From Rhodamnia argentea (Eukaryota; Streptophyta; Magnoliopsida; Myrtales; Myrtaceae): a stretch of DNA of 64,000 nt. The notes beneath the pieces were generated by a model. That model was not told the DNA's origin. It worked only from the letters and a program-made list of their open reading frames with translations, and did not search any database. Numbering within the stretch: the first letter of the stretch is position 1; each line of letters opens with the position of its first letter. Position numbers and translations under genes: made by a program. Positions 1 to 12,700 of the stretch are shown piece by piece. The stretch lies in contig NC_063150.1 of the NCBI RefSeq assembly GCF_020921035.1, positions 2,232,001-2,296,000 on the forward strand, given 5' to 3'.

Positions 1-48
1 GCTAGGGTTCTTGCTGAGGCGATCTGTGGGATTGGATTCGCGAGGATC

Positions 49-2593
49 ATGGGTCAACAGTCGCTGATCTACAGCTTCGTGGCTCGAGGGACGGTGATCC
101 TCGCCGAGTACACGGAGTTCACCGGGAATTTCACCTCCATCGCCTCCCAGTGCCTCCAGAAGCTCCCCGCCACCAACAACAAGTTCACCTACAACTGCGA
201 TGGCCACACCTTCAACTACCTCGTCGAGAACGGTTTCAGTACGTCTCCCCCTTTTACCTGTTGCGTCTCGTGGCGTCGCGTGTTTGGATCGTCCCTCCCG
301 TGTCTAGTTACGGCGGATTGGTGATGCTGTCGGTTTTGGTTGGTTAGATTGAGGCTTTGACAGGGGGATCTGTGTGTGATCTGACGGTTTTTTAAGGTTT
401 CCGGTGTCTGGATACGGGTCTCGAGGTTGATCTCGCGGGGTTTTTTGTGATTTGACTCGGATTCGGCAGCTGATTCTCTTTGATCCGTTGTGCGCCGCCG
501 GATCTTTGGAATTTGGTTGTTTTTTTTTTTTTTTCTGTCTGGAGTTCAAATTTGGATGGAGTGGTCCGAGGTGTGATCTTTTCATTTGTTTTGAGAGAAG
601 AAGTTGATGCCTACGTTTTGTTGTGTTTTGTGTTTTGGCTGTTTTGAATTCAAAAGATCGAAAAATTGTTCAAATAAGACGATAACCTAGGTTGATTTTT
701 ATGTTAATACCATATGGCTCGTGCTCCTACTGGCTAAACCTCGAGACAGCTTTAAAGTAATATTGGGAAATGAATCTCGATTTCAATATGGAAGGAAATT
801 TACTGAAATTAAATTGCATGTAAAATGCCTTTGTTTGAACTGGTATTTCTGCAAGGCATTGATAAAAGTGAAAACGGGGCCGAGGGAGGAAATTTGGAAT
901 GGAGAGGTTTAGATTCTAGCCAATAAAAATGATCCTGCCATGAGGAAACCAAGATGACATAGAATACTAGTTTAATAATCTCTTAATTTTCCTTTTTTAG
1001 CTGCATACTGTATGTATTACAAATTGACTGCTGGATCAAGACAACATAAATGCAACTTTTGTATTGCCTTAATGACAATACTTGTAGATTAATTATTTTT
1101 CTGTTTGACATTTGAGGATTATAGCCTTTACTCTTTCTGGATTTTTCTTTTGTTTTCCTTCTGGATTGCGCTTTTTGTTCCCTTTTTTTTTTTTTTTTTT
1201 TTTTTGGGGGGGGGGAAGCTGATTTGCAGCCTCTGGGTTGTCAAGTTTTTTTTCCACTTTTTTTCCACAGATATAGCAAAATGATGCTTAATTGTTGGAG
1301 AAGCTGCTTTACCTAGTGTCCGAGGGTGAAAATTTTCAAATTTAAGCTAGTATATTCATGTGTTCTCTCCTATTCTGTGTGAATTATAATGTGATTTTTT
1401 TTTTAATATTCTATTATCTTTGCTTATGAACTTGCTATATTCTGTCAGAATCTGTACTGGTGTTATACTGTTCTGGATCTTATTTTCTGCAAGTCTCGTT
1501 TAACTAAAGTTTGTAGGATTTCTGGACATAGCTTCTTATATTCTCATAGAAGCTGCGACATCTACATAATCCTATATTGTGCTATTAATCTTTGTAAATT
1601 AACTTTTATGTGGGTACTTGCAGCTTATTGTGTAGTTGCTGCTGAATCTGCTGGCAGACAGATTCCCATTGCTTTTTTGGAAAGAGTCAAGGATGACTTC
1701 AACAAAAGATATGGTGGGGGAAAAGCTGCAACAGCTGCTGCCAACAGCCTGAAGAGAGAATTTGGGTATGCACTTCTATCTTGCTTTCTTTAAATTTAGA
1801 AATTTGGTTTTTGACCTTCTTGTGTGATTAGATGTACTTCTTACCCAATGATACCTTCTCAGTCCCAAGTTGAAGGAGCACATGCAATACTGTGTTGATC
1901 ATCCTGAAGAAATCAGCAAGCTTGCGAAAGTGAAAGCTCAAGTTTCTGAAGTTAAAGGTGTTATGATGGAAAATATCGAAAAGGCATGGAGCTTCTATTT
2001 GTTTGCGAAGAAAAATTAATCGGATGCTTTTTGCCTCTTTGATGGTAATATCTTAGGTGATGGTCTGATGATTAATTTTGGTGATTTGATGTTCGTAAAT
2101 CATTATTTGTTTCAGGTTCTTGACCGGGGTGAGAAGATTGAGCTGCTGGTTGATAAAACTGAGAACCTTCGCTCTCAGGTTAGTAGGATCGAATTTATGG
2201 CTTGTGTTTATATTTTGCAGAAGCGATCCCTGTGTTTGTGTGGCCTCTAGATGTTGTGGGGTTCCGTTTGGAGGTAACTTTTGTTGGTGTTCTGAAGAAT
2301 GCCGGCAAACAGAGGGCTTCGTCATATGGTTGTGTTTGCTTTGTCTGCATGTCCCATTATTTGCTATTCTTTGGGTGCAAAGTTAACTGCTGTTTCCTAT
2401 TAAAAAAATGATTCCATGTTTGCGTATTCTAATGATGGATGTGATGCAGGCACAAGATTTCAGGCAACAGGGAACAAAGATAAGGAGGAAGATGTGGATC
2501 CAGAATATGAAGATTAAGTTGATCGTCTTGGGGATCATCATTGCCTTGATACTCATCATTATCCTGTCCGTTTGCCATGGATTCAAATGTTAG
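49..2593 (+). CDS. VAMP722: R-SNARE, VAMP721/722-like (VAMP72 family)
   Basis: Vesicle R-SNARE that pairs with plasma-membrane Q-SNAREs in secretion, cytokinesis and defence-related exocytosis (family knowledge). Five coding exons: 49-238, 1624-1765, 1863-1983, 2116-2178, 2450-2593. Phases join cleanly to 219 residues, the usual VAMP72 length. An N-terminal longin domain fills about residues 1-110 (starts [18 protein letters not shown]). The SNARE motif follows, with the zero-layer Arg near residue 155 in [13 protein letters not shown]-terminal tail anchor lies at about 193-214, and the protein ends HGFKC. Exon 3 is followed by GC rather than GT (AAG|GCATGG), so intron 3 appears to be GC-AG. 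The start at 49 matches the family N-terminus. Only 48 bases of upstream sequence are in the window. Whether it is the 721 or 722 orthologue is not resolved. Confidence 0.95.
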
Positions 2594-3795
2594 TCTCCAG
2601 AATTTCACGGGTACTTCCCATCTTGCTGATTATGGCTGTTTCTGGTTTGACTGCGCTTCACTTGCTGAGGTCATGGGCCATCTCGTTCGCTCTGCTTCCC
2701 TCCCTCTCGCTCACTCTCAATTTTTGGTTTTTTTTTATCCTTCTGTCTTTTTTGCTCTTTAGCCTTTCTCCCTTTGCCCCAATGGTAGCCTTTTCTTCTG
2801 GGGTAAGGTCTTGTATCGTGGATTTGGTTGTAAGTGGCAGTAGTTGATTTCAGGTAGATAATTTCCTACATATGGACATATTCTCCTCAACTTTTATTTC
2901 GTGTAGTAATTGAAAATCTTGAAATGCTTTGATGATCGGACACTGTTTGTCCATAGCGAAGCTCCTCTTTTTGCCTCATCACTGTTACCTATTGGTTGGG
3001 ATTTCTTAATGAATAGCTCGGCTACGCATGAATGATACTTTTTTTCTATGTAAAATCTCTTTTCTCTTAAGCGTCGTCTGCTCCTGCAAACTAGAGGTTG
3101 CTATCCAATTTGCGCTTGTTTAAATTGGTGGAGTACCACCCCTGTCAAGGCGGAAGCTGCATGTCAAGATAAACTGAACACAAGTAGAATTGCGCCATTT
3201 TGAGGTGGCTTGGCTTGGTAGTTTGTCCCAACTGGTTAGGTTTTTCCTCTTGTCAATGAGTCACCGGTTCGACCAAAAAAAAAATATGAGTCGCCTGTAC
3301 CTAATAGCTTTTAAGTGGGGCCAATAATGAGCAGCCAAAGGGACAATCTTAGGTAAGATGCGGCTCTCTTGACACCAAGGTAATTAATTCCTGCGGTTTT
3401 GTAGATATTGGTCCGTTCTATGTAGAATGTTCACCCTGAGAATTGTGTCGATGGCAAGAAGCTCAGACCAAAGGCTTAGGCCAGGGCAAAGAGCTGTTCT
3501 AGTAGGATCATTGCAAGGCTTTGGCTACTGACAATAATTTCATCTGCAACCGTATACCCCTTTTAAAGCACTGATTTTCCTTGACCCTCTGGAAAATAAT
3601 GCAATCAAGCAATGCAGGCTTTTCTAGCGCCAGCAGAGAAATGTAGAAAGAAAGAAGCTATGATTCACTAATGACAGGTAACCTCTGCACATTTTATTTA
3701 GACTGAGCGTCATTCCCATCATATGCATTTCAAAAGAGAGAAAAAAGAGGGGGTGGTGGTGGTTGGGGTTGGTGGTGTTTAAGTACAATATGAAA
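2594..3795. other. Convergent intergenic region (VAMP72 / SDI1-like)
   Basis: 3' flanks of two convergent genes. The T-rich stretch at 2700-2860 is probably VAMP 3' UTR. A short SINE-like piece lies at 3205-3290. No other coding sequence is visible. Confidence 0.6.
3205..3290 (+). repeat. SINE-like tRNA-derived fragment
   Basis: Contains an A-box-like TGGCTTGGTAG, a B-box-like CCGGTTCGACC about 50 bases later, and an A10 tail. That order is that of a Pol III promoter followed by a SINE tail. Short and possibly truncated; no target-site duplication recognised. Confidence 0.4.
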
Positions 3796-5849
3796 TCAGC
3801 ACGCCACCTGATCCCGAAAGGGAGAGATCTCTTCGAAGACAGGAAGTCTCTTCGACCGAAATGGTGTCCACTGTTTCATCAAATGGTCCAGCCCCTGCAC
3901 GAGAGCTTCTTCTACGCTTGATGCCGACTCTTGTGCAGACAAAGGCGATACGTGCGATGATTCTAGTTCTATGAGTAGTTCTTGAGCTTGGGCTTTTGAC
4001 TTGGGATCATTGGATCCAACCATGTCGCCCTGCAATATGGTGCTCAAGATTGAACGTGCCTCGGTGGTTCGTGTTTGCTTGATCAGGCAATGGCACAAGT
4101 TGCAGGCCTTGTTGGCGTCGGGGTCGATGATTTGAGCTTTACGGTAGACGACTTCGGCTGCCATATAATTCCCTCGCTGCATGTAGGCCCAGCCCAAGTT
4201 CCCCTGCATTGAAGCAGAGCATGTAGCGTGCAGAGCATTACTAGGAGACCAACGTGGAATGAATGCAATCACCAAGAACGAACAAGTTCCCCTGCATTGC
4301 CTGTGGGAAGAGTTCTTTTCGCACTAAATCGGAAACAAAAGTCCGAGGGAAATGAATGGAAAAGTTGAATACCAGTATCCTGGAGATCTCTTGCTTGATG
4401 GTGACCTGAAACTTCTTTCCATGAGAACGTGCGGTCTTTGTCGGCTTCCCGTTAAAGGCCTCTCCGTGGTATATTGTCCAAAGCTTTTGCTTAAATAGTT
4501 CTATCTGCTCTTCGAGTCTTCCGCATTTCTGGTGGAATTGTCATGGTTAACTTTAGAAAGCGAAGAATCGAGAAAGGGAATGCAATGGAAAGGCAGATGG
4601 TCCACAGAAGATCAGCTGTGAAGATAAGAGCTAATTCATAGTTTAATATGAACTTGAAGTTTGCCCCAAAAATCTCACTTTTAAAAGTAACGGAGAGAAC
4701 GCAGTCGAACGAGTGACACTATTCGAGAAGCACTTTGACTGTAGAGATCTAGAGGAGAAAAATATTAGCTCTGCAAAACTCTAGTAACACTATCCCAGGT
4801 CTTGGAAAATGCGCGATCTAGCGACTTAATTCCACCAGCCAATGCACAGTTTATGCATCGGATCGGTCTAAAGTACCTTGTACAAGTCGATGAGAATGTT
4901 GTCCAGTGACTCTTGAGCTTGTTCCGAACACCGGCCTCTACAAGATTTGATCGCTTCAATGGCTTCTTCTGTTCGATCTTGCTGTTTCATCACAACTGCC
5001 ATGTCCTTAAGAGCGCTATCGACCCTGTCTCCTTCATTGATAGCCTTCCAGAACAAAGCGATCGCCGCATCCGGATCTTTCTCCACCAACTGTTCAGCAG
5101 ATATGAAAAAACCGGTAAATGCGAAATTATCAATCCAAGAACAATAGCTTCACATGCTCATCCAACAATTTCAACATTAGCAATAGTAATAGCTTCAACC
5201 ATTCTCGAATGACATGGCATAACAATAGATAACAGACAATGCAGTCGACTCATCAAGTGATTTACAAGGGTGCTCAACAAATTTCCGTAAGTTGCACAGT
5301 TCTAGTAGAACTGTAATTACACTTATAACTTCGAGGATCGGCTGAGTGGCTAAGAAATTAACTTTCGGATGCGGAGATCACATGCTCGAATCATTGCGTC
5401 TCCCGTCTCCCACTCGAAGTAACCTTGAGGTCTATGTCCACCCCTTTGCAGGTGCCGCCTAACTCGATCCTCCGTCTCGATGGGGTGATTCACATTTCGT
5501 CGGCAAAGATTAGTAAACTCCAAGGTTTGGATATCCATATTGCAAAAAATATATGTCATCATAAGCTACGCTCGAGTTTGGATCTTTCAGGTTTTGAATT
5601 CACAGAGTTATTTCAACAGGAAAAAATTCATGAAAAGATCAAGCACACGACCGCGCTAAGTGATTCCAATCGCTGGGAAGGCGAAAACGACGAATCCCAG
5701 GATTCGAAAGAAGGAAGAGAAGGAAGAAACGACACACGAAGACGGACCTGGACGTGCTTGGCTCGGACGTAAGGAGTGTCGCCAGGAGGGAGCTTGTGAA
5801 TCACGTGGTATGGAGGTTGTTCTTGCTTCTCGCCTTTGCGTCGCCCCAT
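3796..5849 (-). CDS. SDI1: SULFUR DEFICIENCY-INDUCED 1-like TPR protein
   Basis: Member of the plant SDI/MS5 (POLLENLESS3-like) TPR family. Arabidopsis SDI1 and SDI2 are induced by sulfur limitation and repress aliphatic glucosinolate synthesis; relatives act in meiosis (family knowledge). Coding exons on the minus strand: 5849-5748, 5089-4877, 4528-4373, 4203-3796. All junctions are phase 0, giving 292 residues against about 306 for SDI1. Visible family blocks: YHVIHKLPPGDTPYVRAKH in exon 1, DSALKDMAVVMKQQDR (TPR) in exon 2, AFNGKPTKTARSHGKKFQVT in exon 3, GNLGWAYMQRGNYMAAEVVY (TPR) in exon 4, and the C-terminal SKRLPVFEEISPFRDQVAC. No signal peptide or membrane segment. An exact 16-base copy of the exon-4 acceptor lies 88 bases upstream in intron 3. 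The role here, especially in a species without glucosinolates, is inference. Confidence 0.92.
5330..5560 (+). repeat. SINE-like element in intron 1 of the SDI1-like gene
   Basis: Shows an A-box-like TCGGCTGAGTGGC near 5338 and a degenerate B-box-like GCTCGAATC near 5384, on the strand opposite to the host gene. The 3' boundary is uncertain and I see no clean duplication. Could be a chance tRNA-like match. Confidence 0.35.
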
Positions 5850-6763
5850 TCTCTGAAACTCTGTTTCCGGGCAGAGCTTTCTTCTTCGATCTTCAATGGA
5901 GGGGGAGGAGAGAGAGAGGGGTTGACGACGAACATGAACCAGAAGAAAGGCTCCATTGGAGATGAAATGAACCTGGACATCGTGGTTGACCAGGTTCATC
6001 GACCGGATCCGACGGGGGTTTCGCTTGGCTTTGCTCATCTACACAAAAACGTCATGCCGTTGACACGTGGCTCGACCTTATTCCACTTCCACGCTTGGCG
6101 TCGTTTTTAGAGGTGGCAGATGAGCCAACGCGGCGCGACAATGTGAGCTTGAATTCCTCGCGGCCGTTAATTAGTCCTGGGTCCCTTACACAATCCAACG
6201 GCTGACATGATGTTGGAACTCCGTGTGTATTGACCAATGCAGGTTTGCGGTGGGCAGCTACGAGATGATCATTGGTTGATGGTGGTCACGGGTGGCGATG
6301 GGCGGTGGCAAGCAATGGTCAATGGTGGGTGGCGGCGGAGGCTGGCGATGTAAAAAAGAGGATGAGGCGAGAAGAAGTAACTTTTTTTAACTTCTCAAAT
6401 TGAGGAAAAAATAACTTTAGAAGTGAAAATTCACTTCAGAAGTAGAAATTTTTTTCAAAAGTAAATGGTTTTACCAAATGGATTTCTATTTCGGAAGTTA
6501 AATTACCAAACGGATTTTTACTCCAGAATTGCTTACGGTGTTGAAATCCACTTCCATAAGTGTTATCATGTGCACCCTTAAGCTCCGTCTGATTCATGAA
6601 TTTTTTTTATTTCTATTTTTTGATGTTTGGTTCTTTGAAAATATTTTCTTAATTAACAGAAAACTTTTTTCTACCAAAACTTGAACTCAGGAAATTGATT
6701 TCTTCTATAAAAAAATCAAATTTTATTTTTAAAAATATGAATAGGTATCAAAGCATGGACGTT
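5850..6763. other. SDI1-like upstream region with GC-rich and MITE-like DNA
   Basis: 5850-6110 holds the likely SDI1-like promoter and 5' UTR. 6250-6360 is a G-rich stretch of GGTGG/GGCGG repeats. 6385-6590 is AT-rich with repeated 'aaaatcacttc/ccaaacggattt' motifs in both orientations, like a decayed short TIR element. No gene recognised. Confidence 0.45.
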
Positions 6764-9700
6764 GAGGAAAACTCTCTCTTTCTCCCATTTAGCTCTCTCG
6801 CCGCTAAAATGTTTGGGTTTTTTTTTTTTTTTTTGGAAATAACGCCCTCCCTCACTCCCCACTGCAATCTTTCGGGTATTTTCCTTCTTTTTAACTCCTC
6901 ATTCATCAAAGCATTTGTACCTTGCACCCTCCAGCCCCCTTGCTTGCTTCCGCTGCCACCCCCTCACCTGCTTCCTCACTATCATGTTCAACTCCAATCA
7001 AATATACAGTGCAGTGTCCGCCATTGTTATCCAACAAATTGTCGGAGTGGCAAGTAATGACGTCCAAATTGATTTTGGATCGCATTTACTCTTCTATAAT
7101 TCCACCAAGTTTAGAGCCAATATCGGGGTCGCCCTTCGAGATAACCAAGATATATGGTACGGTTATGTAACGATCCTCCACCAATCCTCCTTCCTATAGC
7201 AATTGAGTCATTAACCCGTAATGGCTTTAATATTGTTTAACAACATTATTAAAAAGAGACATGGATTGAAGATGAGCAATGAATAACCTATAATTATAAC
7301 AAAGGGAGCATTAAGCGAGTGAGAGTTACCTAATCTTGAATGACTCATGCTTCATATTCTCAAATTGAATCATGCAAGTTGAGATATTTCTTTAAATGTG
7401 ATGTACCTGTTTTCATTGGGGATAAGACAGACCAAATAGTCTCCAGTAGAAATAGAAAATATGGAATGACAGGGTAAGGTCAGATGAAGATGAAGGGTTT
7501 GGGGCTTGCCTTATTTTGGTTGCCGGATGGTTGTTTTTCACATGGATTATTTGATTTGCTACATTTTGTACAAGCTGAATCGGACTATATGCCCTTCGTG
7601 AAAATTGTCGAGCATGATCTTGTTTATAACATATTAAAATTTCGTTGAATTTTTAAATTAATTTACTTGAGTAATAGTCACGATTTCGATCGATACTTAA
7701 AACTGTTTCCGTAAGTAAGAGTTAGTTTAGGAAATTGGTTGAAACTTCCCTTTCTGTATGTCTAATGAAAATAGTTCTTTAAGGAAAGTTGTTCCTCACA
7801 TCAAGAACTACTATCTTCATGTTTACACAACTTTTCATGTCCGTTTAGTAATTTTGCTTACTGCTCGAATTTGTGTAGTAATATGTCATGTTTTATATGA
7901 AGATTGAAAATGGGAGATTACATTCGTTACTAGTGTGAAGTTAGTAAGAAATTATTGTACTTACTTATTTGAAGTGCATGAAACACATATCTAAAATTTT
8001 GAAGTAATTTGTTTGATATCGAAGTGGGTGTGAGTATGTGATACTAATGTGTTGGGGGCAAAAATGTTAGATCACCTCCTCTCGCAAAAATAAACACGTA
8101 ACTTGCTGAATAAGCTCTTTCCGATTTAAGTCTTTCTTTATCTCCATTTAGAAAAACTCTCTGCTCACTGAGGAAAACTCTTTCTTTCTCTTATTTTTCT
8201 CTATCGCCTCTCTCTCACCCTTGCAACATTGAGGATTTTTTTTTCAAAAATACCACCCCCTCCCTCCTCTACAAAGCACCCTCCGATTGTCGCTTCCCCT
8301 CGCTTGCCTCCGCCACCAACCCCGCTCCTACCTCTTTACCTCCCTGTTCTTTTTAACTCCAATCAAATATACAGTATAGCGTCCACCATTGTTGCCCAAC
8401 AAATTGTCGAAGCGACAAGTGTTGATGTCCAAATTGATTTTGGATCGCATTTTCTCGTCTCTAATTTCACAAAGTTTAGAGTCAATATCACGATCGCCCT
8501 CCGAGTTGATCGAGATACAAGGCACGGTCATGTAACGATCCTCCAAATTGCGTACCCAATCCTCCATCTTGTAGCGGTTGAGTCATTAATCTGTAATGAT
8601 TTTAATATTGTTTAACAACAATATTAAATAGAGACATGGACTTAAGATGAGCAATTAATAACTTATAATTACAATAGAGGAGCCAGCTTTCATGATCAAA
8701 GAGAGCATTAAGCGAGTGAGAGTTACCTAATCCTAAATGACTCATGCTTCATATTCGAAAATTGAATTATGTAAGTTGAGATGTTTCTTTAAATATGATG
8801 TACTTATTTTCATTGGGGATAAGGTAGGTCAAATAGTCTCCAGTAGAGATAAGAAACATCGAATGGTAGGTAAGGCGAGATGAAGATGAAGAGTTCGGGG
8901 TTGCCTTATTTTGGTTAACTATTTTTTACTCGGATTGTTTGATTTGTTGCGCTCTGTACAAGCCAAGTTAGACTTTATACCCTTCGTGAAAATTGTCGAG
9001 TATGATCTTCTTTATATCATATTAAATTTTGTGAATTTTTAAATTGATTTACTTGGGTAATAATCACGATTTCAATCAATACTCAAAGTCATTTTCGTAA
9101 GAGTCGGTTTAGGAAATCGGTTAAAATTTCTCTTTCTGTATTTCAAATGAAAATAATTCCTTCGGGAAAGTTGTTCCTCACATCATGAATTACTGATTTT
9201 CGTGTTTGTACAATTGTTCATATTCATTTAGTAATTTTGCTTAGTGCTTGAATTTGGATAGTAATATGTCTTGTTTTGTATGAAGATTGAAAACGTAAGA
9301 TTACCGTCATTCGTTACTCGTGTGAAGTTTGTAAGAATTCATTATGCTTGGTGAATTGAAGTGGTATTGTGTGAAACACGTGTCTAAAACTTTTAAGTAT
9401 TTTGCTTGATATCAGGTTGGGTGTGAGTATGCCACACTAAAGTGTTCAGGGTAAGAATGTTAGATCACCTCCTCTTGCAAAACAAGTAAGTAACTTGTTG
9501 AACAAGCACTTTTCGATTTAGGTTTTTTTTTTCTCTCCTTTCATAAAAACTTTCTATCGGTTAAGAAAACTTTCTCTTTCTCTTAATTTCCTTTCTCTTC
9601 TCTCTCGCCACTGCAATGTTTGGGATTTTTTTTTTCCGAAAATACCTCCCCTCTCTCCTCTACTACGCACCCTCCAGCATCCACCCCCTTGCTTGCCTCT

Positions 9701-12700
9701 TACATTAACGTCCTATAAAACTCCAATCAAATATACAGTACAATATCCATCATTGTTGCCCAACAAATTGTCGGAGCGGCAAGTAATGACGTCCAAATTG
9801 ATTTTGGATTACATTTCCTCTTCTATAATTCCAGTAAGTGTAGAGTTAATATCACGGTCGCCCTCCTAAATAACCAAGATATAAGGCACGGTCATGTAAT
9901 GATACTCCAATTTGAGCTCCCAATCGTCCTTCTTGCAACATTTGAGTCATTAACCCGTAATGACATTAATATTGTTTAATGACAATATTAAACAAAGGCA
10001 TGGACTAAAGAGGAGCAATTAATAATCTATAATTATAATAAAGGAGCCAGCTTTCATAGTCAAAGAGAGCATTAAGCGGGTGAGAGGGACCTAATCCTAC
10101 ATAAATCATGCTTCATATTCAAAAATTAAATCGTGCAAGTTGAGATGTTTATTTAAATGTGATGTACTTATTTTCATTGGAGAAAAGATAGATCAAATAG
10201 TTTTCAATAGAGATAGGAAACATCCGATGACAGGGTAAGTCCGGATGAAGATGAAGAGGGTTATCTTATTTTAGTTACCGGATGGTTGTTTTTCACTCAA
10301 ATTGTTCGTTTTGTTGCGTTACGTACTAGTCAAATCAGACTTTATGCACTTCGTGAAAATTGCCGAGCATGATCTTATTTATAACATATTAAAATTTCAT
10401 GAGTTTTTAAATTAACTTACTTGGGTAATAGTCATAATTTCAATCGAAACTCAAAGCTGTTTCTGTAAGAGTCAATTTAGGAAATCGGTTAAAATGTCCC
10501 TTCTGTATATCTAATGAAAATAGTTCCTTTTGGAAAAGTTGTTCCCCACATCATGAACTACTGATCTTCGTGTTTACACAATTTTTCTTATTTGTTCAGT
10601 AATTTTGCTTTGTGCTCGAATTTGGTTAGTAAAATGTCTTGTTTTGCGTGAACATTGAAAACGGGAGATTACCATCGTTCATTACTCATGTGAAATTAGT
10701 AAGAAATCATTATACTTGCTAAGTTAAAGTGGTCTTGTGTGAAACATGTATAAAAATTTTGTTAAGTATTTTGCTTGATATTAGGTTGGGTGTGAATATG
10801 CCACACTTGTTGGAGGCAAAAATGTTTGATCATCTCATCTTGTAAAAACAAGCAAGTAACTTGTTGAATAAGCTCTTTCCAATTTACATTTTTCTTTTTC
10901 TCTATTTAGAAAAACTCTCTACCTGCTAAGGAAAACTCTCTCTTTCAGCCGTTTTCCTCTCTTGTCCCTCTCTCACTACTGCAAATGTTTGGAATTTTTT
11001 TTCCGAAAATACCGTCCCCTCCCTCCTCTACTACACACCCTCCAGCATTTGGCCCCCTCACGTACGTACGCCAACACCCCATCACTTGCCTCTTTACCTC
11101 GATGTCCTGTTCGACTCCAATCAAATATATTGTTCATCGTCCATCATGGTTGCCCAATAAATTGTCGGAGCGGCAAGTAATGACGTCCAAATTGATTTTG
11201 AATCTCATTTCCTCTTCTATAATTCCTCTAAGTATAGAGTCAATATCACCGCCGCTCTCGAGATGAGCCGAGATATAAGGCACGATCATGTAACAATCCT
11301 CCAAATTGCGCTCATAATCCTTCTTCCTGCAGCATTTGAGTCATTAACCTGTAATGACTTTAATATTGTTTAACGACAATATTAAACAGAAATATGAACT
11401 GAAGATGAGCAATTAATAACCTATAATTACAACAGAGGAGTCAACTTCCATAATCAAAAAGAGTATTAAGCGAGTGAGAATTACATAATCTTGAATAACT
11501 CATGCTTCATATTTGACAATTAAATCATTCAAGTTGAGATATTTCTTTAAATGTGATGTACTTGTTTTAATTGGGGATGAGATAGATCAAATAGTTTTCA
11601 GTAGAGATAAGAAACATCGAACATTAGGGTAAGGTCATATGAAGATGAAGAGTTTGGGAGTTGCCTTATTTTGATTAGGGGATGGTTGTTTTTCACTCAA
11701 ATTGTTTGATTTGCTGTGTTCTGTACAAGCCAAATCAAACTTTATAAACTCAGTGAAAATTGTAGAGCATGATTTTGTTTAAGACATATAAAATTTATCG
11801 AATTTTTAAATTGATTTACTTAGGTAATAGTCACGATTTCGATCGATACTCAAAACTATTTCCATAAGAGTCGGTTTAGGAAATCGGTTAAAATTTCATT
11901 TTCTTTATGTCTAATAAAAATAGTTTCTTCTGAAAAGTTGTTCCTCATATCATGAACAATTGATCTTCGTGTTTGTACAATTTTTCATGTCCATTCAGTA
12001 ATTTTCCTTAGTGCTCGAATTTGGATAGTAATATGTAATTTTTGCATGAAGATTGAAAAATGGAGATTCCCATAGTTCGTTACTCGTGTGAAGTTAGTAA
12101 GAAATTATTATACTTGCTGAGTTGAAGTAGTTTTGTGTGAAGCACGTAGCTAAAGTCTTAATTATTTTGTTTGATATCAAGTTCGAGTGTGAGTATGCCA
12201 CATTGAAGTGTTAAAGGCCAAAAATGTTAAATCACCTCCTCTTGCAAAAACAACCAAGTAACTTGCTGAACAAGCTCTTTTTGATTTAGGCCTTTCTTGC
12301 TTTCCATTTAGGAAAAGTCTTTGTCTGCTGAGAAAAACTCTCTCTTTCTCTCATTTTCCTCTCTCACCACTATAATGTTTGAGATTTTTTTCAAGAAATG
12401 CGGCCCGCTCCCTCCTCTGCTACGCACCCTTTAGCGTTTGCCCCTCGCTTGCCTCCACCACCACCCCTTGCCTACCTCCTTACCTTGTTGTCATGTTCAA
12501 CTCCAATCAAATATATAGTACAACGTCTGCCATGGTTGCCCAACAAATTGTTGGAGCGGTAAGTAATGACGTCCAAATTGATTTTGGATTGCATTTTCTC
12601 TTCTATAATTCCACCAAGTCTAGAGTCCATATCACGATCACCACCCTCCGAGATGACTGAGTTGTAAGGCACGGTCATGTAACAATTCTTCAAATTGTGC

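Noticed and set aside
5338..5400. A functional tRNA gene in the SDI1-like intron.
   Set aside because: A- and B-box-like words exist, but no complete cloverleaf with an acceptor stem could be drawn.
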